A DNA stretch of 64,000 bases from Lelliottia jeotgali (GCA_002271215.1 CP018628.1:744001-808000), one strand, 5' to 3'. Counted from the stretch's first letter, positions 1 to 10,192 are shown. Numbers and translations: made by a program. The notes: a model not told the origin generated them from the letters alone.

Positions 1-1026
1 GCCGTTCTCAAAGTGGTAGGTGTAATCCTCCATAAAGGAGGTGCCGCCCTGTAGACCGGTCGACATCACCTTCATGATGCGAAGCAGGGCGGCGGTTTTC
101 CAGTCGCCTTCGCCCGCAAAGCCGTAGCCTTGCTGCATCAGACGTTGTACCGCCAGGCCGGGCAGTTGTTTCAGGCCGTGGAGGTCTTCAAAAGTGGTGG
201 TAAAAGCGTGGAAACCGCCCTGTTCGAGGAAGCGTTTCATGCCTAACTCAATGCGCGCCGCATCGATGACGTTCTGACGTTTGTCGCCGTTGATCTGCGC
301 CGCTGCGGTCAGGCGATAGCTGCTTTCGTATTCATCGACCAGCGCGCTGATGTCGCCCTCGCTAATTTCATTCACTACCTGCACCAGGTCGCCCACGGCC
401 CAGGTGTTAACCGAGAAACCGAACTTAATCTGCGCGGCGACTTTATCGCCGTCCGTCACCGCCACTTCGCGCATGTTGTCGCCAAAACGCACCACTTTCA
501 GATGGCGGGTATCCTGTTTCGATACCGCCTGGCGCATCCAGGAGCCGATGCGCTGCTGGGCGTGTTGATCCTGCCAGTGGCCAGTCACTACGCCGTGCTG
601 CTGGCGCATACGCGCGCCGATGAAGCCGAACTCGCGGCCGCCGTGCGCGGTCTGGTTCAGGTTCATAAAGTCCATGTCGATGCTGTCCCACGGCAGGGAG
701 GCGTTGAACTGGGTATGGAACTGGAGAAGCGGTTTGTTAAGGATCGTCAGACCGTTGATCCACATTTTGGCCGGAGAGAAGGTGTGCAGCCACACTACCA
801 TCCCGGCGCATTTATCGTCGTAGTTGGCGTCGCGGCAGATGTTAGTGATCTCATCCGGCGTGGTGCCGAGCGGTTTCAGCACCAGTTTGCACGGCAGCTT
901 AGCCTCGGCGTTCAGGGCATTAACCACGTGTTCCGCGTGTTTCGTCACCTGTTGCAGCGCTGCCGGTCCGTATAAATGCTGGCTGCCAATGACAAACCAC
1001 ACTTCATAATTGTTAAAAATGCTCAT
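1..1026 (-). CDS. araA: L-arabinose isomerase (partial, 3' end outside window)
   Basis: This cytoplasmic enzyme converts L-arabinose to L-ribulose, the first step of arabinose catabolism. The reading frame runs without a stop from an ATG at 1026 to the window edge, giving 342 of about 500 residues. The protein begins [20 protein letters not shown], the typical AraA N-terminus. The C-terminal third, which carries part of the metal-binding active site, lies outside the window. A good ribosome site (AAGGA) sits just upstream, and araB ends 10 bases before the start, so the two are co-transcribed. The truncation comes from the window edge and is not a mutation. Identification is secure. Confidence 0.97.
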   Translation of the reverse strand, partial: MSIFNNYEVWFVIGSQHLYGPAALQQVTKHAEHVVNALNAEAKLPCKLVLKPLGTTPDEITNICRDANYDDKCAGMVVWLHTFSPAKMWINGLTILNKPLLQFHTQFNASLPWDSIDMDFMNLNQTAHGGREFGFIGARMRQQHGVVTGHWQDQHAQQRIGSWMRQAVSKQDTRHLKVVRFGDNMREVAVTDGDKVAAQIKFGFSVNTWAVGDLVQVVNEISEGDISALVDEYESSYRLTAAAQINGDKRQNVIDAARIELGMKRFLEQGGFHAFTTTFEDLHGLKQLPGLAVQRLMQQGYGFAGEGDWKTAALLRIMKVMSTGLQGGTSFMEDYTYHFENG

Positions 1027-1036
1027 TATCGTGTCC

Positions 1037-2746
1037 TTAATGTGTCAGGGTTGCCGGTTTTTCCGCGGTGTTTTTGGCCGGGGCGGCGACAGGGAGATAG
1101 TGTTGTTCGGCGCTTTTCGACCATTGCAGGTAGCGCTGATAAAGCTGTTCGAAGCGTTGAGCCTGTGCGGTGCGAGGCTGGAGCGTGCTTTCTACGGCAC
1201 TCGCCATATGTTGCTGCGCGGTCGGGATATCCGCGTGAACGCCTGCCGCCACGGCGGCGAAAATGGCAGCACCGAGGGCACAGCACTGATCGGAGGCGAC
1301 GATTTGCAGCGGACGGTTCAGCACGTCGCAGCAGGCCTGCATGATGACCGGGTTTTTACGCGCAATGCCGCCGAGCGCCATCACCTCGTTGACCGCGATG
1401 CCCTGCTCGGTGAAGCACTCCATGATGGCGCGTGCGCCAAAGGCGGTGGCTGCAATCAGGCCGCCAAACAGCGCGGGCGCGTCGGTTGCCAGGTTGAGGT
1501 CGGTAATCACGCCTTTGAGACGCTGGTTAGCAAACGGCGTACGGCGGCCGTTAAACCAGTCGAGCACCACCGGGAGATGATCCAGCGACGGGTTTTTGGC
1601 CCAGGCTTCGGTGAGTTGCGGGAGAAGCTGTTTTTTGCTGGCAGCGATCTGAGCTTTCAGCTCTGGATGGGTTTCCGCCAGCTGATCCAGCGGCCAGCCG
1701 AGTACGCGGCCAAACCAGGCGTAGATATCACCGAAGGCCGATTGCCCCGCTTCCAGACCGATAAAATCAGGCACTACGCTGCCGTCAACCTGTCCACAAA
1801 TGCCTTTCACCGCGCGGTCGCCGACGGTGGCTTTATCGGCGGTGAGGATGTCGCAAGTCGACGTGCCAATCACTTTCACCAGCGTGTTCGGCTGTGCGCC
1901 TGCGCCAACGGCACCCATATGGCAGTCGAACGCGCCGCCGGAAATGGCGACGTTTTGCGGCAAGCCCAGACGCTGCGCCCACTCTTCGCTGAGCGTGCCG
2001 ACCGGAATATCGGCGGTATAAGTGTCGGTAAACAGCGGGTATTTCAGGCTTTGATTGATGAGCGGGTCGAGTTCATCAAAGAATGCCGCCGGAGGCAGTC
2101 CGCCCCAGCTTTCATGCCACAGTGATTTATGCCCGGCGCTGCAGCGTCCACGGCGAATATCCTGCGGACGGGTGGTGCCTGACAGCAGCGCAGGCACCCA
2201 GTCACATAGCTCAATCCACGACACCGCGGCCTGTGCCACGTCGCGGTCGGCGCGGGTGACATGTAAAATTTTTGCCCAGAACCACTCGCTGGAATAAATT
2301 CCGCCAATGTAGCGGGAGTAGTCCACCTTGCCGGATTGATGGCACAAACGGGTGATGGCTTCGGCCTCTTCAACCGCAGTATGGTCTTTCCACAGTACGA
2401 ACATGGCGTTCGGGTTGTCGGCAAACTCAGGGCGTAGCGCTAGCACGCGGCCTTCGGCATCTACCGGAGCAGGTGTAGAGCCGGTGCTGTCGACGCCAAT
2501 CCCGACGATCTCCGCACGTTGCGATTCGCTCAGTTCGGCGAGGACGGTTTTGATCGCCGCTTCCATCGATTCGATGTAATCGCGCGGATGATGGCGGAAC
2601 TGATTATTTGGCGCATCGCAGTAACGCCCCTCTTGCCAGCGCGGATACCACTCAACGCTGGTCGCTATTTCTTGGCCCGTACCACACTCCACCGCCAGGG
2701 CGCGTACCGAGTCACTGCCAAAATCGAGGCCAATCGCAATTGCCAT
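1037..2746 (-). CDS. araB: L-ribulokinase
   Basis: This kinase phosphorylates L-ribulose to L-ribulose 5-phosphate with ATP, the second step of arabinose use. The 569-residue protein is close to the E. coli length of 566 and belongs to the FGGY sugar-kinase family. The N-terminal phosphate loop GLDFGSDS lies at about residues 6-13, and a glycine-rich ATP-binding segment (GGIARKNP) lies near residue 450. It is the first gene of araBA(D). The upstream region carries AraC half-sites and a CRP site, so expression should be arabinose-induced and catabolite-repressed. No anomaly was seen. Confidence 0.97.
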   Translation of the reverse strand: MAIAIGLDFGSDSVRALAVECGTGQEIATSVEWYPRWQEGRYCDAPNNQFRHHPRDYIESMEAAIKTVLAELSESQRAEIVGIGVDSTGSTPAPVDAEGRVLALRPEFADNPNAMFVLWKDHTAVEEAEAITRLCHQSGKVDYSRYIGGIYSSEWFWAKILHVTRADRDVAQAAVSWIELCDWVPALLSGTTRPQDIRRGRCSAGHKSLWHESWGGLPPAAFFDELDPLINQSLKYPLFTDTYTADIPVGTLSEEWAQRLGLPQNVAISGGAFDCHMGAVGAGAQPNTLVKVIGTSTCDILTADKATVGDRAVKGICGQVDGSVVPDFIGLEAGQSAFGDIYAWFGRVLGWPLDQLAETHPELKAQIAASKKQLLPQLTEAWAKNPSLDHLPVVLDWFNGRRTPFANQRLKGVITDLNLATDAPALFGGLIAATAFGARAIMECFTEQGIAVNEVMALGGIARKNPVIMQACCDVLNRPLQIVASDQCCALGAAIFAAVAAGVHADIPTAQQHMASAVESTLQPRTAQAQRFEQLYQRYLQWSKSAEQHYLPVAAPAKNTAEKPATLTH

Positions 2747-2780
2747 TTATGTTGCTCCATCAAAAAACGGGTATGGATCA

Positions 2781-2844
2781 ACATTAGAGATTGGGGGCGA
2801 AAATCGTCAGGCAGGATTCGCTAATCTTATGGATTAAATTGCTG
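2781..2844 (-). promoter_or_regulatory. araBAD promoter with AraC half-sites araI2 and araI1
   Basis: Read on the minus strand, a -35 box CTGACG (2805-2810) and a -10 box TAATGT (2781-2786) are separated by 18 bases. Two AraC half-sites precede or overlap the -35 box: araI2 (TAGCGAATCCTGCCTGA, 2807-2823) and araI1 (2828-2844, ending TTTAATCCATA). They match the E. coli arrangement closely, with araI2 overlapping the -35 hexamer as expected for arabinose activation. Confidence 0.85.
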
Positions 2845-2854
2845 TTGAGGTGGA

Positions 2855-2876
2855 AAGTGTGACGCCGTGCAAATAT
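2855..2876. promoter_or_regulatory. CRP site between araBAD and araC
   Basis: The segment GTGTGACGCCGTGCAAAT matches the known ara CRP site of E. coli almost base for base and lies directly upstream of araI1. It would serve both divergent promoters. The call rests on similarity to the known site. Confidence 0.75.
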
Positions 2877-2880
2877 TCAA

Positions 2881-2920
2881 TGTGGACATTTCTGCCGCAG
2901 TTATAGACACTTTTGTTACT
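2881..2920 (+). promoter_or_regulatory. araO1 operator overlapping the araC promoter
   Basis: Two AraC half-sites are recognisable as TGTGGACATTTCTGCCG and TTATAGACACTTTTGTTAC, nearly identical to E. coli araO1. In the known system AraC bound here represses its own promoter. Confidence 0.75.
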
Positions 2921-3035
2921 GCTGATGTGCACGATGTCGCGGATAAATCTGGGGTAAAGGCTGAGGAAAAGCGGAGTTAAAAGAGCGTACATACGATTGG
3001 GATCTTTTAACGACTCGTTTTTAGGCAGTTTTTAT

Positions 3036-3054
3036 CGATATGGACAATTTGTTT
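3036..3054 (+). promoter_or_regulatory. araO2 distal operator in the araC leader
   Basis: The core ATATGGACAATTTGTTTCC resembles the E. coli araO2 half-site. Its centre lies about 210 bases from the centre of araI1, the separation used for the repression loop in E. coli. Confidence 0.65.
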
Positions 3055-3083
3055 CCTTATTGACCGTCGGGAGTCACCTGTTT

Positions 3084-3926
3084 ATGGCTGAAATACAAAA
3101 CGATCCCCTGTTGCCGGGTTACTCCTTCAACGCCCATCTGGTGGCGGGTTTGACCCCCATCGAAGCCGACGGCTACCTCGACTTTTTTGTCGATCGCCCG
3201 CTGGGTATGAAAGGCTACATTCTGAATATTACCGTGCGCGGCGAAGGGGTGATTGAAAATAACGATCGGCAGTTTATCTGTCGCCCAGGCGATATATTGC
3301 TGTTTCCCCCGGGGGAGATTCACCACTATGGCCGCCATCCCGATGCGAAAGAGTGGTATCACCAGTGGGTCTATTTCCGCCCGCGAGCCTATTGGCAGGA
3401 GTGGCTTGCGTGGCCGGCGATTTTTGCCCATACCGGTTTTTATCGCCCCGACGAAGCGCACCAGGCGCAGTTCCGCGAGCTGTTTGCGCAGATTATCGAG
3501 GCCCAGGCGGGCGGGCGCTATGCCGAACTGCTGGCGATAAATCTGCTGGAACAGCTGCTTTTGCGTCGCATGGAGGCGATTAACGAATCGCTCAATCCGC
3601 CGTTGGATAACCGCGTGCGCGATGCCTGTCAGTACATTAGCGATCATCTGTCGGACAGCCAGTTTGATATTGCGGGCGTGGCGCAGCACGTCTGTTTGTC
3701 GCCGTCGCGCCTGTCGCACCTGTTCCGCCAGCAGCTCGGCGTGAGCGTCCTGAGCTGGCGCGAGGATCAACGCATCAGCCAGGCCAAACTGTTGCTCAGC
3801 ACCACGCGGATGCCGATCGCCACCGTCGGGCGTAACGTTGGCTTTGAAGATCAGCTCTATTTTTCGCGCGTCTTTAAGAAATGCACCGGCGCCAGCCCGA
3901 GTGAATTCCGCGCCGGGTGTGAATAA
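3084..3926 (+). CDS. araC: Arabinose-responsive transcriptional regulator AraC
   Basis: AraC activates araBAD when arabinose is bound and represses by DNA looping when it is absent. The ATG at 3084 begins [15 protein letters not shown], the conserved arabinose-gating arm. An in-frame start 29 codons upstream was rejected because it would read through araO2. The protein has 280 residues, with a cupin sugar-binding and dimerisation domain at about 20-165 and two helix-turn-helix units at about 175-275 (for example [15 protein letters not shown]). It stops at RAGCE, about 11 residues earlier than E. coli K-12 AraC. As I recall, other Enterobacteriaceae share this shorter end, so it is probably natural and not a truncation. 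Confidence 0.96.
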   Translation: MAEIQNDPLLPGYSFNAHLVAGLTPIEADGYLDFFVDRPLGMKGYILNITVRGEGVIENNDRQFICRPGDILLFPPGEIHHYGRHPDAKEWYHQWVYFRPRAYWQEWLAWPAIFAHTGFYRPDEAHQAQFRELFAQIIEAQAGGRYAELLAINLLEQLLLRRMEAINESLNPPLDNRVRDACQYISDHLSDSQFDIAGVAQHVCLSPSRLSHLFRQQLGVSVLSWREDQRISQAKLLLSTTRMPIATVGRNVGFEDQLYFSRVFKKCTGASPSEFRAGCE

Positions 3927-4054
3927 AACGTAAATAAAACTAAACAAACAGGTGAAGTCTGGCGGCACCCGGTAAACTATTCAGACAATTGTTGTCTTGA
4001 CGCGGCAGGATGCACTTCGCAGAATCCGTGCTTCGTTATCTGACCGGAATCGTT

Positions 4055-4822
4055 ATGCAGGCATTGCTGGAACATTTTATTACGCAGTCCGTCGCCTACT
4101 CGCTGCTTGCCGTCGCGCTAGTGGCTTTCCTTGAATCGCTGGCGCTGGTCGGGCTGATTTTACCCGGTACGGTAATGATGGCAGGCCTCGGAGCGCTGAT
4201 CGGCAGCGGCGAGGTTAACTTCTGGCAGGCGTGGATGGCCGGTATTATCGGCTGTTTGCTGGGCGACTGGATCTCTTTCTGGTTAGGCTGGCGCTTCAAA
4301 AAGCCGCTGCATCGCTGGTCGTTCATGAAAAAGAACAAAGCGCTGCTCGATAAAACCGAACATGCCCTGCATCAGCACAGCATGTTTACGATCCTGATCG
4401 GACGGTTTATTGGGCCAACGCGGCCGATTGTGCCGATGGTTGCCGGGATGCTGGACCTGCCTGTCGCAAAGTTTCTTCTGCCGAACATCATCGGCTGTAT
4501 CCTGTGGCCGCCGCTCTATTTCCTGCCGGGCATTCTTGCCGGTGCGGCGATTGATATTCCTGCCGATGCGCAAAGCGGTCATTTTAAATGGCTGTTGCTC
4601 GCCACCGCGCTATTACTGTGGGTGGCGGTGTGGTTGTGCTGGAGATTGTGGCGCAGTGCGAAAGCGGGGACCGATCGTCTGACCCACTATCTGCCGCGTG
4701 GCCGCCTGATGATGCTTGCTCCCCTGACGCTCGGGATCGCCGTGGTGGCGCTGGTGGCGTTGATTCGTCATCCATTGATGCCGGTGTATGGCGAGATTTT
4801 GTTGAAGGTGGTGAGCCGGTAG
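4055..4822 (+). CDS. yabI: DedA-family inner membrane protein YabI
   Basis: The 255-residue polytopic membrane protein belongs to the DedA family, whose members are linked to undecaprenyl-phosphate or phospholipid flipping and proton-motive-force maintenance. I chose the ATG at 4055 (MQALLEHFITQS), which matches the E. coli protein. An upstream ATG at 4010 would add 15 residues without support. The family signature GRFIGPTR lies at residues 116-123, and the LPGT and GDWISFWLG segments are also typical. Hydrophobic segments run through about 15-50, 60-80, 105-150 and 175-255. It stands alone between araC and the convergent thi genes. Confidence 0.92.
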   Translation: MQALLEHFITQSVAYSLLAVALVAFLESLALVGLILPGTVMMAGLGALIGSGEVNFWQAWMAGIIGCLLGDWISFWLGWRFKKPLHRWSFMKKNKALLDKTEHALHQHSMFTILIGRFIGPTRPIVPMVAGMLDLPVAKFLLPNIIGCILWPPLYFLPGILAGAAIDIPADAQSGHFKWLLLATALLLWVAVWLCWRLWRSAKAGTDRLTHYLPRGRLMMLAPLTLGIAVVALVALIRHPLMPVYGEILLKVVSR

Positions 4823-4828
4823 TTTATC

Positions 4829-5022
4829 GCCCGGTGGCGCAGGCCTACAGCGGCCCGAACGGCGGTGCGGCCTGATATTGCCCGATGGCGCTACGCTTAT
4901 CGGGCCTACAAGGGCTCGAATGACTAAACATGGTGCGGTCTGATATTGCCCGGTGGCGCTTCGTTTACCGTTCCTACAAGGGCTCGAACCGTAGGCCGGA
5001 TAAGGCGTAGCCGCCATCCGGC
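4829..5022. repeat. REP/BIME cluster between yabI and thiQ
   Basis: At least four REP-like units can be read. Three lie in one orientation (4829-4847, 4880-4909 and 4948-4976; type GCCCGATGGCGC...CGGGCCTAC). One is inverted (4991-5022; GTAGGCCGGATAAGG...CCATCCGGC). The intervening sequence is also repeated: the segment from TGATATTGCCCG through CTACAAGGGCTCGAA recurs with a 68-base period (starts at 4873 and 4941). The cluster separates two convergent genes and could act in transcript 3'-end stabilisation or as a gyrase target, the known roles of such elements. Confidence 0.85.
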
Positions 5023-5026
5023 GTTT

Positions 5027-5728
5027 TTACTGCGGCACGATTCCCAACAACGCTGAGGCACTCGCCTTCCCACTTACCAGCTCTTGCGTTTCCCCGTCCC
5101 ACGCAATGCGTCCGTCGGCGATCACCACAGAGCGCGCCGCGATCCGCGCGGCGTCTTCTACGCTGTGCGACACCATCAGCATGGTCAGGTTCTTCTGCTG
5201 GCACACCTCCTTCACCAGCAACAGCATCTCCTGGCGTAGCGCCGGGTCGAGGGCGGAGAAAGGTTCGTCGAGGAGTAAAATCGGCTGTTCGCGAACCAGA
5301 CAGCGGGCTAGCGCGACGCGCTGACGCTGGCCGCCGGAAAGCTCACCCGGCAGTCGGTCGAGAAATTCATTCAGTCCCATTTGCTGCGCGATAGTGTCCA
5401 GTTTCTCACGCTGAGCCGCGGTCAGCTTGAGGCCGGGATTCATCCCTAAGCCGATATTCTGGCGCACCGTCAGATGGGTAAACAGGTTGTTTTCCTGGAA
5501 CAGCATCGACACCGGGCGCTGGGAAGGCGGCGTGTGGGTGTGGTTCTGCCCGTCAATCACCATCTCCCCGCGTGCCGGAGGCAAGAAACCTGCAATCAGA
5601 TTCAGTAGCGTGCTTTTCCCTGCACCGCTCGGGCCGAGGATCGCAATCATCTCCCCGCGCTCGACGGAGAGCGTAAAGCGCATCGGCAGATGCTGATAAA
5701 GCCAGGTTACATCAGTCAGTTTTAGCAT
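5027..5728 (-). CDS. thiQ: Thiamin/TPP ABC transporter ATP-binding protein
   Basis: ThiQ powers ATP-driven uptake of thiamin and thiamin phosphates with ThiP and ThiB. The start [11 protein letters not shown] (5728) gives 233 residues, near the family length of 232. A longer in-frame start inside thiP was rejected. Walker A GPSGAGKS lies at 32-39, the ABC signature LSGGQ at 130-134, Walker B LLLDEP at 151-156 and the switch histidine at 188. It overlaps the end of thiP by 17 bases, indicating translational coupling. It is the last gene of thiBPQ. Confidence 0.96.
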   Translation of the reverse strand: MLKLTDVTWLYQHLPMRFTLSVERGEMIAILGPSGAGKSTLLNLIAGFLPPARGEMVIDGQNHTHTPPSQRPVSMLFQENNLFTHLTVRQNIGLGMNPGLKLTAAQREKLDTIAQQMGLNEFLDRLPGELSGGQRQRVALARCLVREQPILLLDEPFSALDPALRQEMLLLVKEVCQQKNLTMLMVSHSVEDAARIAARSVVIADGRIAWDGETQELVSGKASASALLGIVPQ

Positions 5729-7322
5729 CGCGCCCCGGAAGTTTTTCGATAACGGTAAAGAGGGTAAAGCACAGCAGCAGCAGGAGCAGGGCGGTGACCG
5801 CGCCATCCTGACTGCGATACGAGCCGATCTGCTGATACAGCCAGAACGGCAGGGTGCGGAAATCGTCGTTGCCAAACAGCGCCACTACGCCGAAATCGCC
5901 AATCGACAGCACGCTGGCAAACGCCAGCGCCTGTGCCAGTGGGCGCTTCAGAGCGCGGAGTTCCACCACCTTCAACCGCTGCCAGCCGCGCATATCCAGT
6001 GACTGACAGAGCAGCGTGTAACGGGCGCTCAGATCGCGCATCGGATTTTCCAGCACTTTCAGCGCGTAGGGGATAGCCATCAGCGCGTTGGTGAAGATAA
6101 CGATCCCGTCGGCATGGTCAGGTAATCCGAGGGTACTGTTGAACAGTAAAAAGAATCCTGTCGCCAGCACAATGCCTGGCATCGCCAGAATCAGCATTCC
6201 ACTCAGCTCAAGTGCCTGTCCGAAGATGCGGGACTGGCGGGCGTACAGTTCGCGACTGCTCCACAGCAGCATCATGGTCAGCACAACGCACAGCAACCCG
6301 GCCCCCAGAGCGATACGCAGTGACGTCCACAGCGCCTGCCACAGCACCGGCTGTTGTAGCACGGATAACAGATTCAGATTCAGACCGTCTACCACCACCG
6401 CCAGCAGCGGCGGGAGGAGTAATAAGAGCGCGAGGGCGATCAGCACGAGATCGCTCAGACGGCTGCGCAGGCTGTCCTGCGGGTCGCGCCAGCCGTTCAC
6501 CTGATGACTGCCGACGGCAATCGCCTTGCTCAGGCGCTGGCTCAGCAGCACCAGCCCCAGACAGCAGAACATCTGGATCATCGCCAGCACTGCCGCGCGG
6601 CCCGGATCGTAGTCAAAGCTCAGCGCCTGATAGATCGCCAGTTCAATAGTGGTCGCCTGCGGCCCGCCACCAAGCGACAGCACGGTGGCAAAGCTGGCGA
6701 AGCAGAGCATAAAAATCAGTGCCGCAACGGGCGGGATCTGTCGACGCAGCCACGGCCACTCGACAAAGTGGAAAAAGGCGAAACCGCGCATCCCGAGCTG
6801 CGCCGCCAACTGGCGCTGCTCGCCGGGAATATTTTCCAGCGCTTGCAGGAACAGTCGCGTCGCCATCGGCATATTAAAGAATACGTGAGCGAGTAAAATG
6901 CCCTGCAGGCCGTAAGGGGAGAAACTCCATTCGATGCCAAGCGCATTCAACAGCGTGGCGATCCACCCCTGTCGTCCGTACACGCTCAAAATGCCAAACA
7001 CGGCGACCAGCACGGGCAGAATTAAGGTCATTGCGCACAGGCGCAACAACGCCTGTCGGCCAGGGAAACGCCGACGGTACAGGGCCCGCGCCAAAAAAAT
7101 CGCCGGGACGACAGAAAGCAATGCCGAGAGAAACGCCTGCCAGAAGGAGAAGCGCACCACGTGCCAGAGATAGCTATCGTGCCACAGCGCGGCAATATCG
7201 CTTTCCGGTGCGTTCAGCCACAGGGCAAGAAATGCCCCCAGGCTCACCACCACCATCAGCGTGGCAGCGGTCAGCCCAGGGATCAGCCAGCCGGGGATTA
7301 ACGGCTGACGGCGCGTTGCCAT
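5712..7322 (-). CDS. thiP: Thiamin/TPP ABC transporter permease
   Basis: This 536-residue inner membrane permease forms the translocation channel of the thiamin importer. It is a fused protein with two binding-protein-dependent permease halves, at about residues 50-260 and 330-530. Many hydrophobic segments are visible. An EAA-type loop can be seen in each half (near [18 protein letters not shown] and [17 protein letters not shown]). It overlaps thiB by 25 bases upstream and thiQ by 17 downstream, so the three genes form one operon. The length equals that of E. coli ThiP. Confidence 0.96.
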   Translation of the reverse strand: MATRRQPLIPGWLIPGLTAATLMVVVSLGAFLALWLNAPESDIAALWHDSYLWHVVRFSFWQAFLSALLSVVPAIFLARALYRRRFPGRQALLRLCAMTLILPVLVAVFGILSVYGRQGWIATLLNALGIEWSFSPYGLQGILLAHVFFNMPMATRLFLQALENIPGEQRQLAAQLGMRGFAFFHFVEWPWLRRQIPPVAALIFMLCFASFATVLSLGGGPQATTIELAIYQALSFDYDPGRAAVLAMIQMFCCLGLVLLSQRLSKAIAVGSHQVNGWRDPQDSLRSRLSDLVLIALALLLLLPPLLAVVVDGLNLNLLSVLQQPVLWQALWTSLRIALGAGLLCVVLTMMLLWSSRELYARQSRIFGQALELSGMLILAMPGIVLATGFFLLFNSTLGLPDHADGIVIFTNALMAIPYALKVLENPMRDLSARYTLLCQSLDMRGWQRLKVVELRALKRPLAQALAFASVLSIGDFGVVALFGNDDFRTLPFWLYQQIGSYRSQDGAVTALLLLLLCFTLFTVIEKLPGRDAKTD

Positions 7323-8281
7323 TCACTGATCCAGGCGGCGCGCTGAGTGGAAACCTGCTGTGGAGTAAATTCCAGCGTGGTTTGCGGTTTGCTCAGCTGA
7401 TCAAAGCCGGCGGGCAGCGTCACGTCCGTCACCGGGTACATCCAGTTGCCGGTCGGGATCGCATTCTGGAACGCAGGTGAGACCATAAATTTCAGGAATT
7501 TTTCTGCCAGTTCTGGCTGTTTGCTGGCGGCGGTACGCGCGGCGACTTCCACCTGCAGATAGTGGCCTTCGGCAAAGTTTGCGGCGGCGTAGTTGTCTTT
7601 TTTCTCTTCGATGATGTGATAGGCTGGAGAGGTGGTGTAGCTCAGAACCAAATCGCTTTCACCTTTCAGGAACAGGCCGTAGGCCTCACTCCAGCCTTTG
7701 GTGACGGTGACGGTTTTGGCCGCCAGTTTTTGCCAGGCTTCAGGGGCTTTATCGCCGTACACTTTTTGCATCCACAGCAGCAAGCCCAGGCCTGGCGTGC
7801 TGGTGCGCGGATCCTGATAAATTACGCGCCATTTCTGGTCGCTCTCAACCAGTTCTTTCAGGCTTTTCGGCGGGTTCTTGAGCTTGTTTTTGTCATAGAC
7901 GAAAGCGAAGTAGCCGTAATCGAAGGGCACGAAGGTGTCATTTTTCCAGACGCCCGGAACGCTCACCGCATCGGTGGCGATCCCACTTTTGGCGAACAGA
8001 TTGGTTTGCGATGCTGCTTCCAATAGATTGTTGTCGAGACCCAGCACCACGTCGGCTTTGCTGTTTTTGCCTTCCATCCGCAGACGGTTCAGCAGGGAGA
8101 CGCCATCTTCCAGCGCCACGAATTTCAGTTCGCAGTTGCAATCGGCTTCAAAGGCTTTTTTGACCACCGGGCCGGGGCCCCAGTCGGCGGCAAAGGAGTC
8201 GTAGCTGTAGACCGTCAAAACGGGTTTGGCAAAAGCAGGCAGCGCGAACAGCGCCAGCAGGGGGAGAACTTTTTTTAACAC
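7298..8281 (-). CDS. thiB: Thiamin/TPP periplasmic binding protein
   Basis: ThiB captures thiamin, thiamin monophosphate and thiamin pyrophosphate in the periplasm and delivers them to ThiPQ. I chose the GTG at 8281 because it gives 327 residues, the E. coli length, starts with a clear signal peptide (residues 1-18, LKKVLPLLALFALPAFA, cleavage before KPVL), and has a GAGG ribosome site at the right distance. The ATG at 8329 would place the start inside the riboswitch. The mature part has the typical VYSYDSFAADWGPGP and STPGLGLLLWMQ segments. It is the first gene of thiBPQ under a TPP riboswitch. Confidence 0.96.
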   Translation of the reverse strand: MLKKVLPLLALFALPAFAKPVLTVYSYDSFAADWGPGPVVKKAFEADCNCELKFVALEDGVSLLNRLRMEGKNSKADVVLGLDNNLLEAASQTNLFAKSGIATDAVSVPGVWKNDTFVPFDYGYFAFVYDKNKLKNPPKSLKELVESDQKWRVIYQDPRTSTPGLGLLLWMQKVYGDKAPEAWQKLAAKTVTVTKGWSEAYGLFLKGESDLVLSYTTSPAYHIIEEKKDNYAAANFAEGHYLQVEVAARTAASKQPELAEKFLKFMVSPAFQNAIPTGNWMYPVTDVTLPAGFDQLSKPQTTLEFTPQQVSTQRAAWISEWQRAVSR

Positions 8282-8317
8282 TTTGCACCTCAAAGTTGAG
8301 TGGCAAAGGATTTTGAG

Positions 8318-8410
8318 CGACAGCCTCAAATCCCTTCGCCGGCGTTATCCGGATCAGGTTCGACGGGTATTATCTCAGCGCACATCGTTGATGCAGCACC
8401 CCGTTGAGAA
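8318..8410 (-). promoter_or_regulatory. TPP riboswitch (THI element) of thiBPQ
   Basis: Read on the minus strand, the leader contains the diagnostic THI-box blocks: CAACGGGGTGC, then GCTGAGATAATACCCG, then AACCTGATCCGGATAA, then CGAAGGGATTTGAG. The closing P1 helix can be CTCAA (8404-8408) with TTGAG (8325-8329). The aptamer sits about 40 bases upstream of the thiB GTG. Bound TPP should lower import when the cofactor is plentiful. Confidence 0.95.
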
Positions 8411-8417
8411 CGGCGGT

Positions 8418-8446
8418 ATTGTAATGATTTGGTGAATATTACGAAA
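8418..8446 (-). promoter_or_regulatory. Probable thiBPQ promoter
   Basis: On the minus strand, a -10 hexamer TACAAT (8418-8423) lies a few bases upstream of the riboswitch aptamer. A weak -35 candidate, TTTCGT (8441-8446), is 17 bases away. The -10 box is good. The -35 assignment is tentative. Confidence 0.5.
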
Positions 8447-8449
8447 GTG

Positions 8450-10105
8450 TTATGGTTCCGGCGGCGCAAACCAGGCTGATTTAAAGTCAAACCAGCCGAG
8501 GGTGTTCATGCGCAGGCCGCGCATACTGCGCTGTCCCTGAATCATTAGCCAGTGGTGGATCAGCGGCACCATCGCCTGCTGGGCCAGCAGTTGCTGGCAC
8601 CAGACCGCCAGATTCATATCGCCCGCTCGCCACTGGGCGGCGTCTTGCTGCCAGTCGCGGGCGATGCAGTGCTGGATCAGCGGCGTTTCATACAGATGCG
8701 AGAATAACGAGAAATCGAGCGGCAGGGTGAAGTTCGCGCTGTTGAGCCAGATATCGCTCACCGCTTCGCCGCGATGCCATTCGTCGTATTCCACTTCCTG
8801 AATGTCTAGCATCACCCCTTCCGTGGCCAGCAGTTTGCTCATGATGCGGGCGATAAACCGGTGCTCAACGTGTTCGCGATAATAGGTCAGGGTAATGGAT
8901 TCCAGCCCAGCGGGTTTTTCGCACCGCCCCGGACGGGCGTGGTGCCAGCGCGGCAGCAGCCCGTAGGCCGGGAACCAGTAGGTCTGATGCTGATCTTCCG
9001 CCTGATAGATAAGATTGGCAGGTGCGAGGATTTGGCTGACCCACTGGCGCACTTCGGGGCTCGCGCCCCGGTGGGTGCGAGCATCGAACAATAGATAGTA
9101 GCAGCCCTCTTCCAGACGGCTTTCGACCGCTTTTTCGCCGTCGGTCGGGCCTTCCAGCGTCAGGCCGGGGCTGAACTCTTCGCTGATCTCCGGCAGCACC
9201 CAGACATTCACTTCATCAATCAATGCGCGATAGCCAAAATAGTCATCGAAGGCACGAATTTTCAGCTGATTGTTATTATTGCGCGTCACCGCGTAAGGGC
9301 CGGTTCCTACCGGCTGACTGGCGAAATTCGCCATTGAACCCCACTCGTGCGGCAAAATCATCGACGGAATATGGCCCATCAGCCACGGCAACCACTGGTC
9401 TGGCTCGGAAAGCTCAATATCCAGCGTCCAGGCGGTAGGGGAGTGAATGTGCGTAATGTGGGAGTAGAGCGGCAGCTCGCGGGCGCGTTGCAGAGAGGCA
9501 ATAACGTCGTCCATCTCCAGCTCGCGGCCATGATGAAAATGAATACCGGGGCGTAAAAAAAAGCGCCAGTGTAACGGGGATAATTGCTGCCAGTGATGGG
9601 CGATATCGGCTTCCAGTTCCCCATTTTCCTCATTTATACGCGTCAGGCCGCTAAATATTTGTCTCGCCATGTGCGTTTCGGAACGACGTAAGGCGCTGCC
9701 GGGCAGCAGGTTTTTCATCGGACGATAGTAAAGCACGCGCAGGATGTGCTTGCCCTGGCGGAAGCTGCGGCCCAGATGAGAGACCAGCATCTGGCGCACG
9801 GCGGCTTTGTCGCCCACCAGTTGCACCAGCTGATCGATGCGGTCCTGCTCCAGCAGGTCTTCGGCGCGCTGTTGCTGGAGTGCCAGCCCGGTATAAAGGA
9901 AGGTTAAGCGCGAGCGCTTTCCGCGTCCGGCCTCCGCCTCCCAGCTGAGCCATCCCTGCTGCTGCATGGTGTTGAGCAGCGTTCGCATATGGCGGCGCGA
10001 GCAGTTCAGCAGTTCTGCCAGTTCGCTCAACGTGGTCTCTTTCGGCTGGCCTTCGCAGCATTGCCAGAGGCGGATGAATTGTTGTTGCAGACGACCAGAC
10101 GGCAT
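8450..10105 (-). CDS. sgrR: Transcriptional activator SgrR (glucose-phosphate stress)
   Basis: SgrR senses sugar-phosphate stress and activates the divergent sgrS small RNA gene. The protein has 551 residues, the E. coli length. Residues 1-110 hold a winged-helix DNA-binding domain (for example [20 protein letters not shown]). The rest, from about 160, resembles an oligopeptide-type solute-binding protein and is thought to bind a small effector. It starts [19 protein letters not shown]. The gene is divergent from sgrS with only 67 bases between, so SgrR probably acts at its own promoter as well. No anomaly was seen. Confidence 0.95.
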   Translation of the reverse strand: MPSGRLQQQFIRLWQCCEGQPKETTLSELAELLNCSRRHMRTLLNTMQQQGWLSWEAEAGRGKRSRLTFLYTGLALQQQRAEDLLEQDRIDQLVQLVGDKAAVRQMLVSHLGRSFRQGKHILRVLYYRPMKNLLPGSALRRSETHMARQIFSGLTRINEENGELEADIAHHWQQLSPLHWRFFLRPGIHFHHGRELEMDDVIASLQRARELPLYSHITHIHSPTAWTLDIELSEPDQWLPWLMGHIPSMILPHEWGSMANFASQPVGTGPYAVTRNNNNQLKIRAFDDYFGYRALIDEVNVWVLPEISEEFSPGLTLEGPTDGEKAVESRLEEGCYYLLFDARTHRGASPEVRQWVSQILAPANLIYQAEDQHQTYWFPAYGLLPRWHHARPGRCEKPAGLESITLTYYREHVEHRFIARIMSKLLATEGVMLDIQEVEYDEWHRGEAVSDIWLNSANFTLPLDFSLFSHLYETPLIQHCIARDWQQDAAQWRAGDMNLAVWCQQLLAQQAMVPLIHHWLMIQGQRSMRGLRMNTLGWFDFKSAWFAPPEP

Positions 10106-10192
10106 AAAAGGGGAACTCCTGACAAAAAATCAGCAATTTATTATTCCTCATAATAAGCCAATAATTGATTTCGATGAAGTGAGGAGGTGAAT

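Noticed and set aside
1010..2125. 371-codon plus-strand open frame opposite araB
   Set aside because: It is antisense to a complete, well-recognised araB. GC-rich third positions create long shadow frames, and the predicted protein has no recognisable family.
3900..3926. Frameshift or nonsense truncation of araC
   Set aside because: The protein ends RAGCE, about 11 residues before the E. coli end, but all DNA-binding helices are complete. I believe this shorter form is normal in other Enterobacteriaceae.
3057..3968. 303-codon minus-strand open frame opposite araC
   Set aside because: It covers araC and its leader in antisense. No family is recognisable.
8282..8329. N-terminal extension of ThiB from an ATG at 8329
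   Set aside because: It would start inside the TPP riboswitch and spoil the signal peptide. The GTG at 8281 has a ribosome site and gives the family length.
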